16,023 nucleotides of DNA from the NCBI GenBank assembly GCA_038116745.1, contig JAYODW010000062.1:1-16023 (forward strand), given 5' to 3'. Shown here piece by piece: positions 6,250 to 13,464 of this stretch. Below the pieces are notes generated by a model. The model saw only the letters and a list, made by a program, of their open reading frames with translations. It was not told the DNA's origin and did no database searches. The translations under genes were made by a program, and so were the position numbers. The DNA comes from JAYODW01 sp038116745. GTDB taxonomy: Bacteria > Pseudomonadota > Gammaproteobacteria > Ga0077536. Position 1 is the stretch's first letter. Each line of letters starts with the position of its first letter.

Positions 6250-8268
6250 TCATTTGACTTTCATGCCGGGGGTAGCACCGGCGTCAGGGTGGATAAGAAA
6301 TATCTCAGCCCCGCCCGGGCCGGCGCCCAGAACCATTCCCTCTGAAACCCCGAAGCGCATTTTGCGCGGAGTGAGATTCGCAACCATGACAACGAGGCGA
6401 CCTACCAAATTCTCAGGCTGGTAAGCCTGCTTGATACCGGCAAACACCTGTCGGGTCTCATCGCCAAGATCGAGCTTCAAACGGATTAGCTTGTCGGCCT
6501 CCTCGACCGGGCTTGCCTCGGCGATTCGCGCAACACGAAGGTCAAGCCGGGCGAAATCGTCAATCGAGATCTCGGAAACCTTTTCTTTGCGCTCCGCAGG
6601 TTCTCCATGCCCCCCGTCAGAGCTGTCCTTACTTTTTTCTACCATTGCAGCAATTTTTTCCTTGTCGACTCGTTTTGTAAGCGGCTTGAAAGCGTTAACC
6701 ACCGCGCCTGTCGGCACAGTGTTCACAGCCTCCCAGCGCAGAGTGTCCTCAGCAAAAAATTGAGCGGCTTTCTCAGCGGTGCCAGGCAACACGGGCTTCA
6801 GATAGATCATCAATATCCGGAACATGAAAATCCCCATGCTGCAGACATCGTGAAGCTCGCTGTCACTCGAGTCCGACTTGGCGAGGATCCATGGCTTGTG
6901 TTTATCAATGTACTGATTTGCCCGGTCTGCCAGGCTCATGATTTCCCGCATAGCGTGGGCGTATTCGCGTGCCTCATAACGCTGGGCGATGGAGCCAGCT
7001 GCGCTCTGAAATGTGTCCAGTAACTGTGTGTCGGCAATACGCTCACTCAACCGACCGGAAAAGCGTTTGGTGATAAATCCGGCACAACGACTAGCGATAT
7101 TGACGACTTTGCCGACTAAATCCGAATTCACGCGGGCCTCGAAATCGGTGAAGTTGAGGTCGATATCCTCAATCGCGCTACCAAGCTTTGCCGCAAAGTA
7201 GTAACGCAGGTGTTCGGGATCAAGAAACTCCCTGAACGTGCGCGCTGTGATGAAGGTCCCCCGTGATTTCGACATCTTCTGGCCGTCGACAGTGAGAAAA
7301 CCATGAACGAAAACGTTGCTCGGCGCCCGGAAACCCGCCCCGGATAGCATTGCCGGCCAGAACAACGTATGAAAGTACATGATGTCCTTCCCAATGAAGT
7401 GATACATCTCCGTCGAAGTACCGGGGCGACAGAATTCCTCGAAATCTATGCCAAGACGCTGGCAAAGGTGACGGAAGCTGGCCAGATAACCGATCGGCGC
7501 GTCCAACCAGACGTAAAAATACTTACCGGTATGCCCTGGGATCTCGAATCCGAAGTAAGGCGCGTCGCGGGAAATGTCCCAGTCCTGCAGACCCGCATCA
7601 AACCATTCATTGAGCTTTGCGACGATACCGCTCTGCAGCGAACTCTGTTCCAGCCAACGACGCAATTCGGATTCAAAAGCCCCCAGCTTGAAAAACAAGT
7701 GCTCCGACTCCCGAAGCTCGGGGCGCGATCCGGTGAGGGCTGACCTGGGTTCTAGAAGATCAGTGGGAGTATAAGTAGCACCGCAGCTCTCGCAGCTATC
7801 TCCATACTGATCCTCTGCCTTGCAGCGAGGACATGCGCCTCGAATGAACCGATCGGGCAGAAACATTTGTTTAACCGGGTCAAAAGCCTGCTGAATAGTT
7901 TTGCGGGTGATGAAGCCTTGCTCATCCAGACGCAAAAATATTTGCTCAGAGATCTCGCGATTCTCTTTGCTGTGGGTTGAATGATAGTTATCAAAATCAA
8001 CACTGAATCCAGCAAAGTCTTGCTGATGCTCCTCCGCGACCCGAGCAATGAGCTCGTCCGGTGTTACGCCCTCCGCTTCCGCTTTGAGCATCACCGGCGT
8101 GCCATGTGCGTCGTCCGCGCACACGTAGTAACACTCGTGCCCACGCATTTTTTGAAATCGCACCCAGATGTCCGTCTGGACATATTCAACGAGATGCCCG
8201 ATATGGATCGGCCCGTTTGCATAGGGAAGTGCACTGGTAACAAGAATTCTTCGCGCTTCGGCAGGCAT
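6250..8268 (-). CDS. metG: Methionyl-tRNA synthetase
   Basis: The enzyme charges tRNA-Met with methionine. It has 672 residues, the length of the long bacterial form. The class I signature HIGH is at 22-25 (after PYANGP) and KMSKS at 331-335. The knuckle has a complete zinc site, Cys146, 149, 159 and 162 in the spacing C-x2-C-x9-C-x2-C. The anticodon-binding helical domain follows. The C-terminus from about residue 567 is the EMAPII/Trbp111-like tRNA-binding and dimerisation domain (starting ISIDDFARLDLRVARI). A linker with many charged residues (KDSSDGGHGEPAERKEK) joins the two. The ATG at 8268 is the first Met; only a weak ribosome binding site is seen. It heads the metG-rnfB-nth cluster and diverges from mrp across 113 bases, with a good -10 box for metG in that gap. 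Confidence 0.98.
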   Translation of the reverse strand: MPAEARRILVTSALPYANGPIHIGHLVEYVQTDIWVRFQKMRGHECYYVCADDAHGTPVMLKAEAEGVTPDELIARVAEEHQQDFAGFSVDFDNYHSTHSKENREISEQIFLRLDEQGFITRKTIQQAFDPVKQMFLPDRFIRGACPRCKAEDQYGDSCESCGATYTPTDLLEPRSALTGSRPELRESEHLFFKLGAFESELRRWLEQSSLQSGIVAKLNEWFDAGLQDWDISRDAPYFGFEIPGHTGKYFYVWLDAPIGYLASFRHLCQRLGIDFEEFCRPGTSTEMYHFIGKDIMYFHTLFWPAMLSGAGFRAPSNVFVHGFLTVDGQKMSKSRGTFITARTFREFLDPEHLRYYFAAKLGSAIEDIDLNFTDFEARVNSDLVGKVVNIASRCAGFITKRFSGRLSERIADTQLLDTFQSAAGSIAQRYEAREYAHAMREIMSLADRANQYIDKHKPWILAKSDSSDSELHDVCSMGIFMFRILMIYLKPVLPGTAEKAAQFFAEDTLRWEAVNTVPTGAVVNAFKPLTKRVDKEKIAAMVEKSKDSSDGGHGEPAERKEKVSEISIDDFARLDLRVARIAEASPVEEADKLIRLKLDLGDETRQVFAGIKQAYQPENLVGRLVVMVANLTPRKMRFGVSEGMVLGAGPGGAEIFLIHPDAGATPGMKVK

Positions 8269-8311
8269 GATTAATCTGGTCGGATGGGAGCGGCAGAATA
8301 GCAGCGCGCGG

Positions 8312-8317
8312 ATTATA
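8312..8317 (-). promoter_or_regulatory. Probable -10 box of the metG promoter
   Basis: On the minus strand this reads TATAAT, the exact sigma-70 consensus, 43 bases upstream of the metG ATG, which gives a leader of about 37 bases. The best -35 at 17-base spacing (8335-8340, TAGCTA) matches only 3 of 6 positions, so the promoter is weak or depends on an activator. Confidence 0.5.
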
Positions 8318-8352
8318 AGAACCCCGGTCCCCTCTAGCTATTGGTGTAACAT

Positions 8353-8368
8353 TTGCGCCCCCTTGCGC
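8353..8368 (+). repeat. Direct repeat TTGCGC-CCCC-TTGCGC in the mrp leader
   Basis: Two copies of TTGCGC, 10 bases apart from start to start, sit directly before AGGA (8369-8372), the probable ribosome binding site of mrp. Spacing of one helical turn is compatible with a tandem protein-binding site, but it could be chance. No -10 box is evident between it and the gene. Confidence 0.25.
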
Positions 8369-8381
8369 AGGACTTCTTTTC

Positions 8382-9467
8382 ATGGACCCTCGTGAAAGCG
8401 AAATTCGACGACGACTCAGCGAAAATCAGGATCCTTTTCTGGGCACCGACCTAGTAAGCGCTGGCGCGCTCACGTCGATTGCATTTGACGGAGACACTGC
8501 CGTCGTCAGCTTTGAGCTTGGTTTCCCGCTAGCCCGATATCGCGACGAGCTTCAGGAGCGCCTGGAACAACTCCTCGACGCCATAGAGGGCGTCGAGTGC
8601 CGGGTAGAAATTCAAACCAGAATCACAAGCAGAGAAGTGCAGAAAGGCGTCAAACCCCTGGCACAGGTACGCAACATCATTGCTGTCGCTTCGGGTAAAG
8701 GCGGCGTGGGGAAGTCCACCACGGCAACCAATCTTGCGCTGGCGCTGCAGCAGGAGGGCGCAAAAGTCGGTGTGCTGGATGCCGATATCTACGGTCCAAG
8801 TCAGACCAGGATGCTCGCGAGCCATGGGCGACCCGAAAGTCCCGACGGGAAGTCCATGAATCCGCGCGTCAGCTATGGACTCCAAAGCATCTCCATAGGC
8901 AATCTCATTGAAGAGGACACGCCGATGATCTGGCGTGGCCCGATGGTTACCGGAGCACTTGAGCAACTACTGAACGACACCAACTGGAGCGACCTCGACT
9001 ACCTGGTGGTAGACCTTCCTCCGGGAACGGGAGATATACAGCTCACGCTCTGCCAGAAAATTCCGGTCAGTGGCGCACTCATTGTTACCACGCCTCAGGA
9101 CATTGCTCTTATGGACGCACGTAAGGCTCTCAAGATGTTCGAGAAGGTAAACGTTCCAGTGCTCGGGATTGTGGAGAATATGAGCCTGCATGAATGCAGC
9201 CAGTGCGGCCACGTTGAGCACATATTCGGCCGTGGCGGCGGACAATCTATGGCTGAAGACTATGGTGTAAGCCTGCTGGGTTCTCTGCCGCTAGATATCC
9301 GTATCCGCGAAGGAGTAGACAGCGGTCGCCCAACGGTCGCAATAGAGCCTGAATCAGGAATCGCAGACACCTATCGTCTCATTGCGCGGAAAGTTGCCGC
9401 ACGGCTGTCGTTACGTGCACGCGATTTCTCTGCGCGTTTCCCGAAAATCGTCGTGCAGAACACCTGA
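8382..9467 (+). CDS. mrp: Mrp/ApbC-type Fe-S cluster carrier ATPase
   Basis: This protein is a P-loop ATPase of the MinD/Mrp family that binds and transfers Fe-S clusters to apo-proteins in the cytoplasm. It has 361 residues. Residues about 5-85 are the MIP18 (DUF59) domain. The deviant Walker A GKGGVGKST lies at 105-113, DADIYGPS follows at 133-140, and Walker B-like DLPPGTGD is at 211-218. The CxxC motif (Cys272, Cys275, in CSQCGH), which bridges a cluster between two subunits, is present. The ATG start has AGGA nine bases upstream. It diverges from metG and is followed by dcd 97 bases downstream. The metG/mrp/dcd arrangement is common in gammaproteobacteria. Clients are not shown by the sequence; nearby Fe-S proteins Nth, the RnfB-like protein and IspG are possible ones. 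Confidence 0.96.
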   Translation: MDPRESEIRRRLSENQDPFLGTDLVSAGALTSIAFDGDTAVVSFELGFPLARYRDELQERLEQLLDAIEGVECRVEIQTRITSREVQKGVKPLAQVRNIIAVASGKGGVGKSTTATNLALALQQEGAKVGVLDADIYGPSQTRMLASHGRPESPDGKSMNPRVSYGLQSISIGNLIEEDTPMIWRGPMVTGALEQLLNDTNWSDLDYLVVDLPPGTGDIQLTLCQKIPVSGALIVTTPQDIALMDARKALKMFEKVNVPVLGIVENMSLHECSQCGHVEHIFGRGGGQSMAEDYGVSLLGSLPLDIRIREGVDSGRPTVAIEPESGIADTYRLIARKVAARLSLRARDFSARFPKIVVQNT

Positions 9468-9564
9468 AACGCGGCCGTCTGAAAACGCTGTACCAGAGGC
9501 TCCATCCGAGCGGCCCAGCCCTTTCGATTAACCCAAGTAAAAGCAGCCCAAACGGTGTCTCACA

Positions 9565-10131
9565 ATGCCCGTCAAATCTGACATCTGGATAAGGCAAATG
9601 GCCACGGAGCACGGCTTGATAGATCCGTTCGAGCCACGTCAGATCCGCGAGGCCAACGGACAGCGGGTAATTTCTTACGGAACTTCGAGCTACGGCTACG
9701 ACATCCGCTGCGCGCCGGAATTTAAAATTTTCACGAATATAAATTCGACGATCGTCGATCCCAAAGATTTTGACTCCGGTAATTTTGTTGATCTGGAAAG
9801 CGATGTCTGCGTGATACCGCCAAACTCCTTCGCGCTGGCACGAACTGTCGAATACTTCCGCATCCCGCGCGACGTACTTACGATTTGCCTCGGAAAATCT
9901 ACCTATGCTCGGTGCGGCATCATCGTAAACGTTACCCCTCTGGAGCCAGAGTGGGAAGGTCATGTGACCCTGGAGTTCTCTAACACCACCCCACTCCCGG
10001 CGAAGATTTACGCCAACGAAGGCGTTGCGCAGGTGGTATTTCTGCAGTCAGACGAAAACTGCGAAACGTCTTACGCTGATCGGGCTGGAAAGTACCAGGG
10101 GCAGGTGGGCGTTACCCTTCCCCGAACGTAA
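9565..10131 (+). CDS. dcd: dCTP deaminase
   Basis: The enzyme deaminates dCTP to dUTP, the main route to dTMP precursors in many gammaproteobacteria. It has 188 residues, close to the family's 190 or so, and forms a trimer in known members. The substrate-site motif GKSTYARCG (110-118) has Lys111, Ser112 and Arg116. The catalytic glutamate is Glu137 in HVTLEFSN. The family hallmarks SYGTSSYGYDIR (37-48) and EGVAQVVF (152-159) are clear. It is the monofunctional deaminase type; I see no sign of the bifunctional deaminase/dUTPase variant. No good ribosome binding site precedes the ATG (GGTGTCTCACA), so translation may be modest. It follows mrp on the same strand and ends 47 bases before the stop of the opposing PilZ gene, with a hairpin between. 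Confidence 0.97.
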   Translation: MPVKSDIWIRQMATEHGLIDPFEPRQIREANGQRVISYGTSSYGYDIRCAPEFKIFTNINSTIVDPKDFDSGNFVDLESDVCVIPPNSFALARTVEYFRIPRDVLTICLGKSTYARCGIIVNVTPLEPEWEGHVTLEFSNTTPLPAKIYANEGVAQVVFLQSDENCETSYADRAGKYQGQVGVTLPRT

Positions 10132-10151
10132 GCCGGGAGCGTTTCTGCTTG

Positions 10152-10174
10152 CCCGCGCATCTGAATTGCGCGGG
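10152..10174. terminator. Hairpin between convergent dcd and PilZ genes, probable bidirectional terminator
   Basis: CCCGCGCA at 10152-10159 and TGCGCGGG at 10167-10174 form a perfect 8-base stem around a 7-base loop. It lies in the 47-base gap between two convergent stop codons. A run of T is poor on either strand (ATTCTC after it on the plus strand), so efficiency is uncertain, but the position fits a shared terminator. Confidence 0.6.
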
Positions 10175-10178
10175 ATTC

Positions 10179-10772
10179 TCAGTCCGAAGACTGGCGTTCT
10201 GCGCGCAGAATCGCTGACTGTTTGCGGACAATATGCTTGACGAGAGTGTCTCGGTCCCTTTCGAGGATTTCGACAAATTCGATTGCAATTGCGTACTGGC
10301 CGGGGCTGTCAGTCGATTCCCGGCAAATCACCACTTTACCCACCGCGCGAATCGTGTCGTTTGAAGGCAGGAGGCTTACTTCGACCGCGAGATGAGTGCC
10401 GATATCGAGCGGCGATTGCGCAGGCATACCCATACCGCCGCCACTCAGGTTCACCTTTACAGGTTCCTGTCGTGCGATTTGCCCCCCCTCCTCCCGCACC
10501 GACTCCAGCGAGACAACCCGTTCCAGAAGGGCAATCTTTCTGTTCATCAACTCCAATGCGGAGGCAACTACTTTGTCCGCAGCGCGAACGGCGTCAATCG
10601 CGTCCTGCAGACGCAGCTCGATGCCCAGCAACGTAGCCTGCAAGTTGGTCGGTCGGGCCTCATCTTCCACGACCAGACGCCGTTGCTCCTCCAGGTCGTC
10701 TGGCGCAATGACGCGATAGCTGACAAACGCATAATCCTCTATGCGAAAAAAACGGCGCCGATCGTCACTCAT
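10179..10772 (-). CDS. PilZ-domain protein, probable c-di-GMP receptor linked to the PomAB stator
   Basis: The protein has 197 residues with no signal or membrane segment. The N-terminus has RRRFFR (5-10), giving the RxxxR half of the c-di-GMP motif (Arg6, Arg10). The second half, NLSGGG (Asn108, Ser110, Gly113), comes about 100 residues later, followed by beta strands typical of PilZ. Between them lies a helical, heptad-like stretch (about 40-95, TNLQATLLGIELRLQDAID and onward) that may be a coiled coil for oligomerisation. A PilZ protein with long inserted helices that forms a tetramer is known from Xanthomonas; this may be of that kind. The ATG at 10772 is chosen because AGAGGAG lies upstream; the same frame stays open further up but overlaps pomB. 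It follows pomB by 46 bases on the same strand, which suggests a role in controlling motor function. Confidence 0.85.
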   Translation of the reverse strand: MSDDRRRFFRIEDYAFVSYRVIAPDDLEEQRRLVVEDEARPTNLQATLLGIELRLQDAIDAVRAADKVVASALELMNRKIALLERVVSLESVREEGGQIARQEPVKVNLSGGGMGMPAQSPLDIGTHLAVEVSLLPSNDTIRAVGKVVICRESTDSPGQYAIAIEFVEILERDRDTLVKHIVRKQSAILRAERQSSD

Positions 10773-10818
10773 TGGCCATACTCCTCTGAAGCTCTCCCCA
10801 CAGCGTCCACACGGTTCC

Positions 10819-11874
10819 TCACTGACCGCGGATCCCTGAGCTGATCTGGTCAATCCTGGACGGAGGCCTAGTCTGCTCACCACTTCCCGGGGCGACTGCC
10901 TCAGCTCTCGGTACCCAGTCAGGCAACTCCGCATCTTCCGGCAAGGCAGTCTCGGCCGACGCAGGAAAGCCGTCCACAGCGGCATCGAACGGGCCCAAGC
11001 TTGACACGGCCTCCTCCGGCATTGCACTTACCTGGGGTGCTTTCCGGATAGTGATCTCGACCCGTCGATTGAGCGCGCGATGTTCCAGAGAATCATTTTT
11101 AACCAGCGGATGAGCGTCACCGTGCCCCTCCGCTACAAAACGCCCTGGTTCCAGCTCGCTTCCCTCAAGCAGCGCGTGCACTACCGATACGGCACGCGCC
11201 GACGCCAGATCCCAGTTCGAACGATAAAGGCGCGTGCTGATCGGAATATTGTCTGTATGTCCCGCGACCGCTATCTGTCCATCCACCGTTCTAAGAGCCG
11301 CTCGCAGCTTGCTCAAAACAGGACGGAACTGCGGATCGAAACGCGCGGTACCTGATGGGAAAGAGCCCTTTTCCCTGATCCTGATTACGATTGAGGTTCC
11401 CTCGGTCTCGACCTGGATCATGCCCTTTTCCACCTCTTCACTTAGCGCGGACAGTAGGCGCTCAGCATCAATAGCTGTTTGCCTTTCATCCCGCTCCTCC
11501 TGACCGGCTGTTTCAGACGGGTTAGTTCCCTCCGGATCGTTGGTCAGCGCATCGGTAAACTCAAGAGACTGCTTGTCCTCGTCAATAGTTTGCTGGCGAA
11601 CCTCATCAATTACCGTTGGTTGCGGCTTACCGGCGCTGTACTCCTGAGCAATGATGCTGGTTCCTTTGGGGATCTCAGTGGCTTTTATCTCTCGCTGTAT
11701 GCCGAACGCAAACTTCATAGACCCCGCAATCTGCTTGAATTTTAAAATATCGAGCTCAGCGAAAGAGAGCAGCAATACAAAGAAACACATCAGAAGCGAC
11801 ATCAAATCGGCAAAGGTCATAATCCATCCTGCCCCCGCCCCACTGTCTTTCTTCTGCGCCCTGATCTCTGACAC
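10819..11874 (-). CDS. pomB: Stator subunit PomB-like (MotB family), sodium-driven flagellar motor
   Basis: The protein has 351 residues. One membrane helix near the N-terminus (about 22-40, FADLMSLLMCFFVLLLSFAE) carries Asp23, the ion-binding residue. The following plug region (LKFKQIAGSMKFAFGIQ) and PKGTSIIAQE closely match Vibrio PomB, so sodium is the likely coupling ion. An OmpA-like peptidoglycan-binding domain spans about 165-278 (AGHTDN at 204-209, SNWDLASARA at 219-228, NRRVEI at 269-274). A further 73-residue acidic, Pro/Ala-rich tail (279-351) follows; Vibrio PomB has only a short tail there. The start is GTG (preceded by AAGG), 10 bases after the pomA stop. No other flagellar gene is in view. 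Confidence 0.93.
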   Translation of the reverse strand: MSEIRAQKKDSGAGAGWIMTFADLMSLLMCFFVLLLSFAELDILKFKQIAGSMKFAFGIQREIKATEIPKGTSIIAQEYSAGKPQPTVIDEVRQQTIDEDKQSLEFTDALTNDPEGTNPSETAGQEERDERQTAIDAERLLSALSEEVEKGMIQVETEGTSIVIRIREKGSFPSGTARFDPQFRPVLSKLRAALRTVDGQIAVAGHTDNIPISTRLYRSNWDLASARAVSVVHALLEGSELEPGRFVAEGHGDAHPLVKNDSLEHRALNRRVEITIRKAPQVSAMPEEAVSSLGPFDAAVDGFPASAETALPEDAELPDWVPRAEAVAPGSGEQTRPPSRIDQISSGIRGQ

Positions 11875-11884
11875 GACTGGGCCC

Positions 11885-12646
11885 TTATTCCTTAGCTTCG
11901 TCTGTGCGCTTTGAGTTCGGCAGGTAAGTCTTGAGGATCTCCTCGATAACGCGCGGATTCCGGCCTTCCTGGATCCATTGCAATCCGTCGATAATCATGG
12001 ACTTTACGATCCGCTCTTCGTTGGCCCGCAAAGCCAGCTTATCGGCAATGGGAAGCGCAAAAACGTTCGCGATCACAGCCCCGTACAAAGTGGTCAGCAG
12101 TGCAATCGCCATTGCGGGGCCGATGGACGCGGGATCGCTCATATTCGAAAGCATCTGGACCAGCCCGATCAGCGTTCCAATCATCCCCATGGCAGGCGCG
12201 GAGTCGCCGATAGCTTTGAAGATGTTCTGACCGAGTTCGTGGCGTTCGAGAGCTGAGTTGAGGTCATTGACGAGCGTCTGCCGAATCACCTCTGGCTCAT
12301 GTCCGTCGACCATAAGCTGCACGCCCTTGGACATGAACTCATTGGTCATCTCCTTGCCTTCGAGAGCCAGCAATCCGCCTTTGCGCGCCTCCTGAGCCAT
12401 TTCGACGGCAGCCTCAATGACAGTTCCCGGTGGATCGAGGCGTGAAATAAACGCTCTCATCGCGACTTTAAAAGCGCCAAAAAACTGCCCTAGCGTGAAC
12501 TTCATCATCACAGCGCCGAACGTACCGCCGACAACAATTAATAAAGAGGGGATGTTGACGAAAAGGCCGAAATCACCACCAGTGATAATGGCGGCCATGA
12601 TGATGCCGACCGCGGCGAGTAGTCCGATTAGCGTAGCGAGATCCAC
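11885..12646 (-). CDS. pomA: Stator subunit PomA-like (MotA family), sodium-driven flagellar motor
   Basis: The protein has 253 residues, the length of Vibrio PomA. It has four membrane segments: two near the N-terminus (about 2-22 and 29-48), a large cytoplasmic loop, and two more (about 150-170 and 178-200). The start MDLATLIGLL is like that of Vibrio PomA. The loop keeps charged residues at the positions that in PomA contact the rotor protein FliG (Arg88, Lys89, Glu96, Glu99). The third helix has the family motif PAMGMIGTLIGL (151-162). It pairs with PomB to form the ion channel and torque generator in the inner membrane. The start is GTG at 12646, preceded by GAAGGGAAG. The 138-base gap to msrB upstream suggests its own promoter, but I could not place one with confidence. 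Confidence 0.95.
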   Translation of the reverse strand: MDLATLIGLLAAVGIIMAAIITGGDFGLFVNIPSLLIVVGGTFGAVMMKFTLGQFFGAFKVAMRAFISRLDPPGTVIEAAVEMAQEARKGGLLALEGKEMTNEFMSKGVQLMVDGHEPEVIRQTLVNDLNSALERHELGQNIFKAIGDSAPAMGMIGTLIGLVQMLSNMSDPASIGPAMAIALLTTLYGAVIANVFALPIADKLALRANEERIVKSMIIDGLQWIQEGRNPRVIEEILKTYLPNSKRTDEAKE

Positions 12647-12784
12647 TCTTACTTCCCTTCTCTGTGGAGATATTGCGAGCCCGCGTCAGGCGCCCTGTCT
12701 GCCAGCCGCGAAAAGACCGGCAGCATGACTAAGCGAAGTCAACGTTGTCGACCTGAGCTCCGCTTCGCTGCGCACGCGACGCTG

Positions 12785-13192
12785 TCATACCTCGGACTCA
12801 TCGTCTGGATGAAGGCTCAAAGCAACCGAGTTGATGCAGTAGCGCAATCCGGTCGGCGCTGGTCCGTCGTCAAATACATGCCCGAGATGTGCATCACAGG
12901 CTGCGCATCGAACCTCTGTCCGGACCATGCCGTGGCTGGTGTCCCGGTGTAATACAACACGCTCCTGCTCAGCGACCTCCCAGAAGCTAGGCCATCCGGA
13001 GCCGGAATCAAATTTGTGCTGGGAGTTGAACAACAACCCATCACAGCATATGCAGTGGTAGTGACCGGGCTGCTTGCAGGAATTGTAGAGCCCCGTGAAT
13101 GGTCGTTCGGTGCCGCCTTGACGGCATACTGCGTAGGCTTCCTCCGAGAGTGACTCCCGCCACTCGCGGTCTGATTTCTGTTCAACAGCCAT
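12785..13192 (-). CDS. msrB: Peptide-methionine (R)-S-oxide reductase
   Basis: The enzyme reduces the R epimer of methionine sulfoxide in proteins, repairing oxidative damage in the cytoplasm. It has 135 residues (E. coli MsrB has 137). The structural zinc site is complete: Cys47 and Cys50 (CICC) and Cys96 and Cys99 (CAAC). SGSGWPSFW is at 63-71, HLGHVF at 102-107, and the catalytic Cys119 lies in RYCINSVAL. The ATG at 13192 is preceded by GGGAG; the open frame continues 17 codons further up, to 13243, but without sequence typical of the family. There is no signal peptide. It diverges from ispG across 272 bases and lies upstream of pomA on the same strand. Confidence 0.97.
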   Translation of the reverse strand: MAVEQKSDREWRESLSEEAYAVCRQGGTERPFTGLYNSCKQPGHYHCICCDGLLFNSQHKFDSGSGWPSFWEVAEQERVVLHRDTSHGMVRTEVRCAACDAHLGHVFDDGPAPTGLRYCINSVALSLHPDDESEV

Positions 13193-13384
13193 GAGAACTC
13201 CCTCGTATCCTGAATACCGACAACTGTAATCCGCGCCCGGCATTATCTGCTCAAGGCCAGGCGCCTTGCCACTGACTGGCGCTCTTCAATCTTTCGCAGC
13301 CAGTCCCCCTAGAGCGTTGACGGCCGCACCGCTCACGGCACCATCTTGCCGACCCAGGCGCACCGCATGCAGCACCTGATGGCT

Positions 13385-13414
13385 TTGGTTGCGTATGGTG
13401 CACTGCGATAGAAT
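13385..13414 (+). promoter_or_regulatory. Candidate sigma-70 promoter of ispG
   Basis: TAGAAT at 13409-13414 matches the -10 consensus at 5 of 6 positions, with TTGGTT at 13385-13390 (3 of 6) after an 18-base spacer. It would give a leader of about 45 bases before the ispG ATG. The remaining msrB-ispG gap holds a small inverted repeat (CAAGGC at 13252-13257, GCCTTG at 13263-13268) nearer msrB and nothing else I can support. Confidence 0.4.
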
Positions 13415-13464
13415 CTGCGCCTTTATTGCGCGTGTCTCTCTGACACAGTTTCGGAACCACCTCT

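Noticed and set aside
9379..9963. A 194-codon frame antisense to dcd and the end of mrp
   Set aside because: It lies opposite two well-supported genes, has no recognisable domain and no ribosome binding site; it is a by-product of their codon use.
12647..12784. Possible sigma-54 or sigma-28 promoter for pomA
   Set aside because: On the minus strand a TGGCAG with a GC some ten bases on and a TTGACT can be found, but neither has an acceptable partner element, so no promoter is called.
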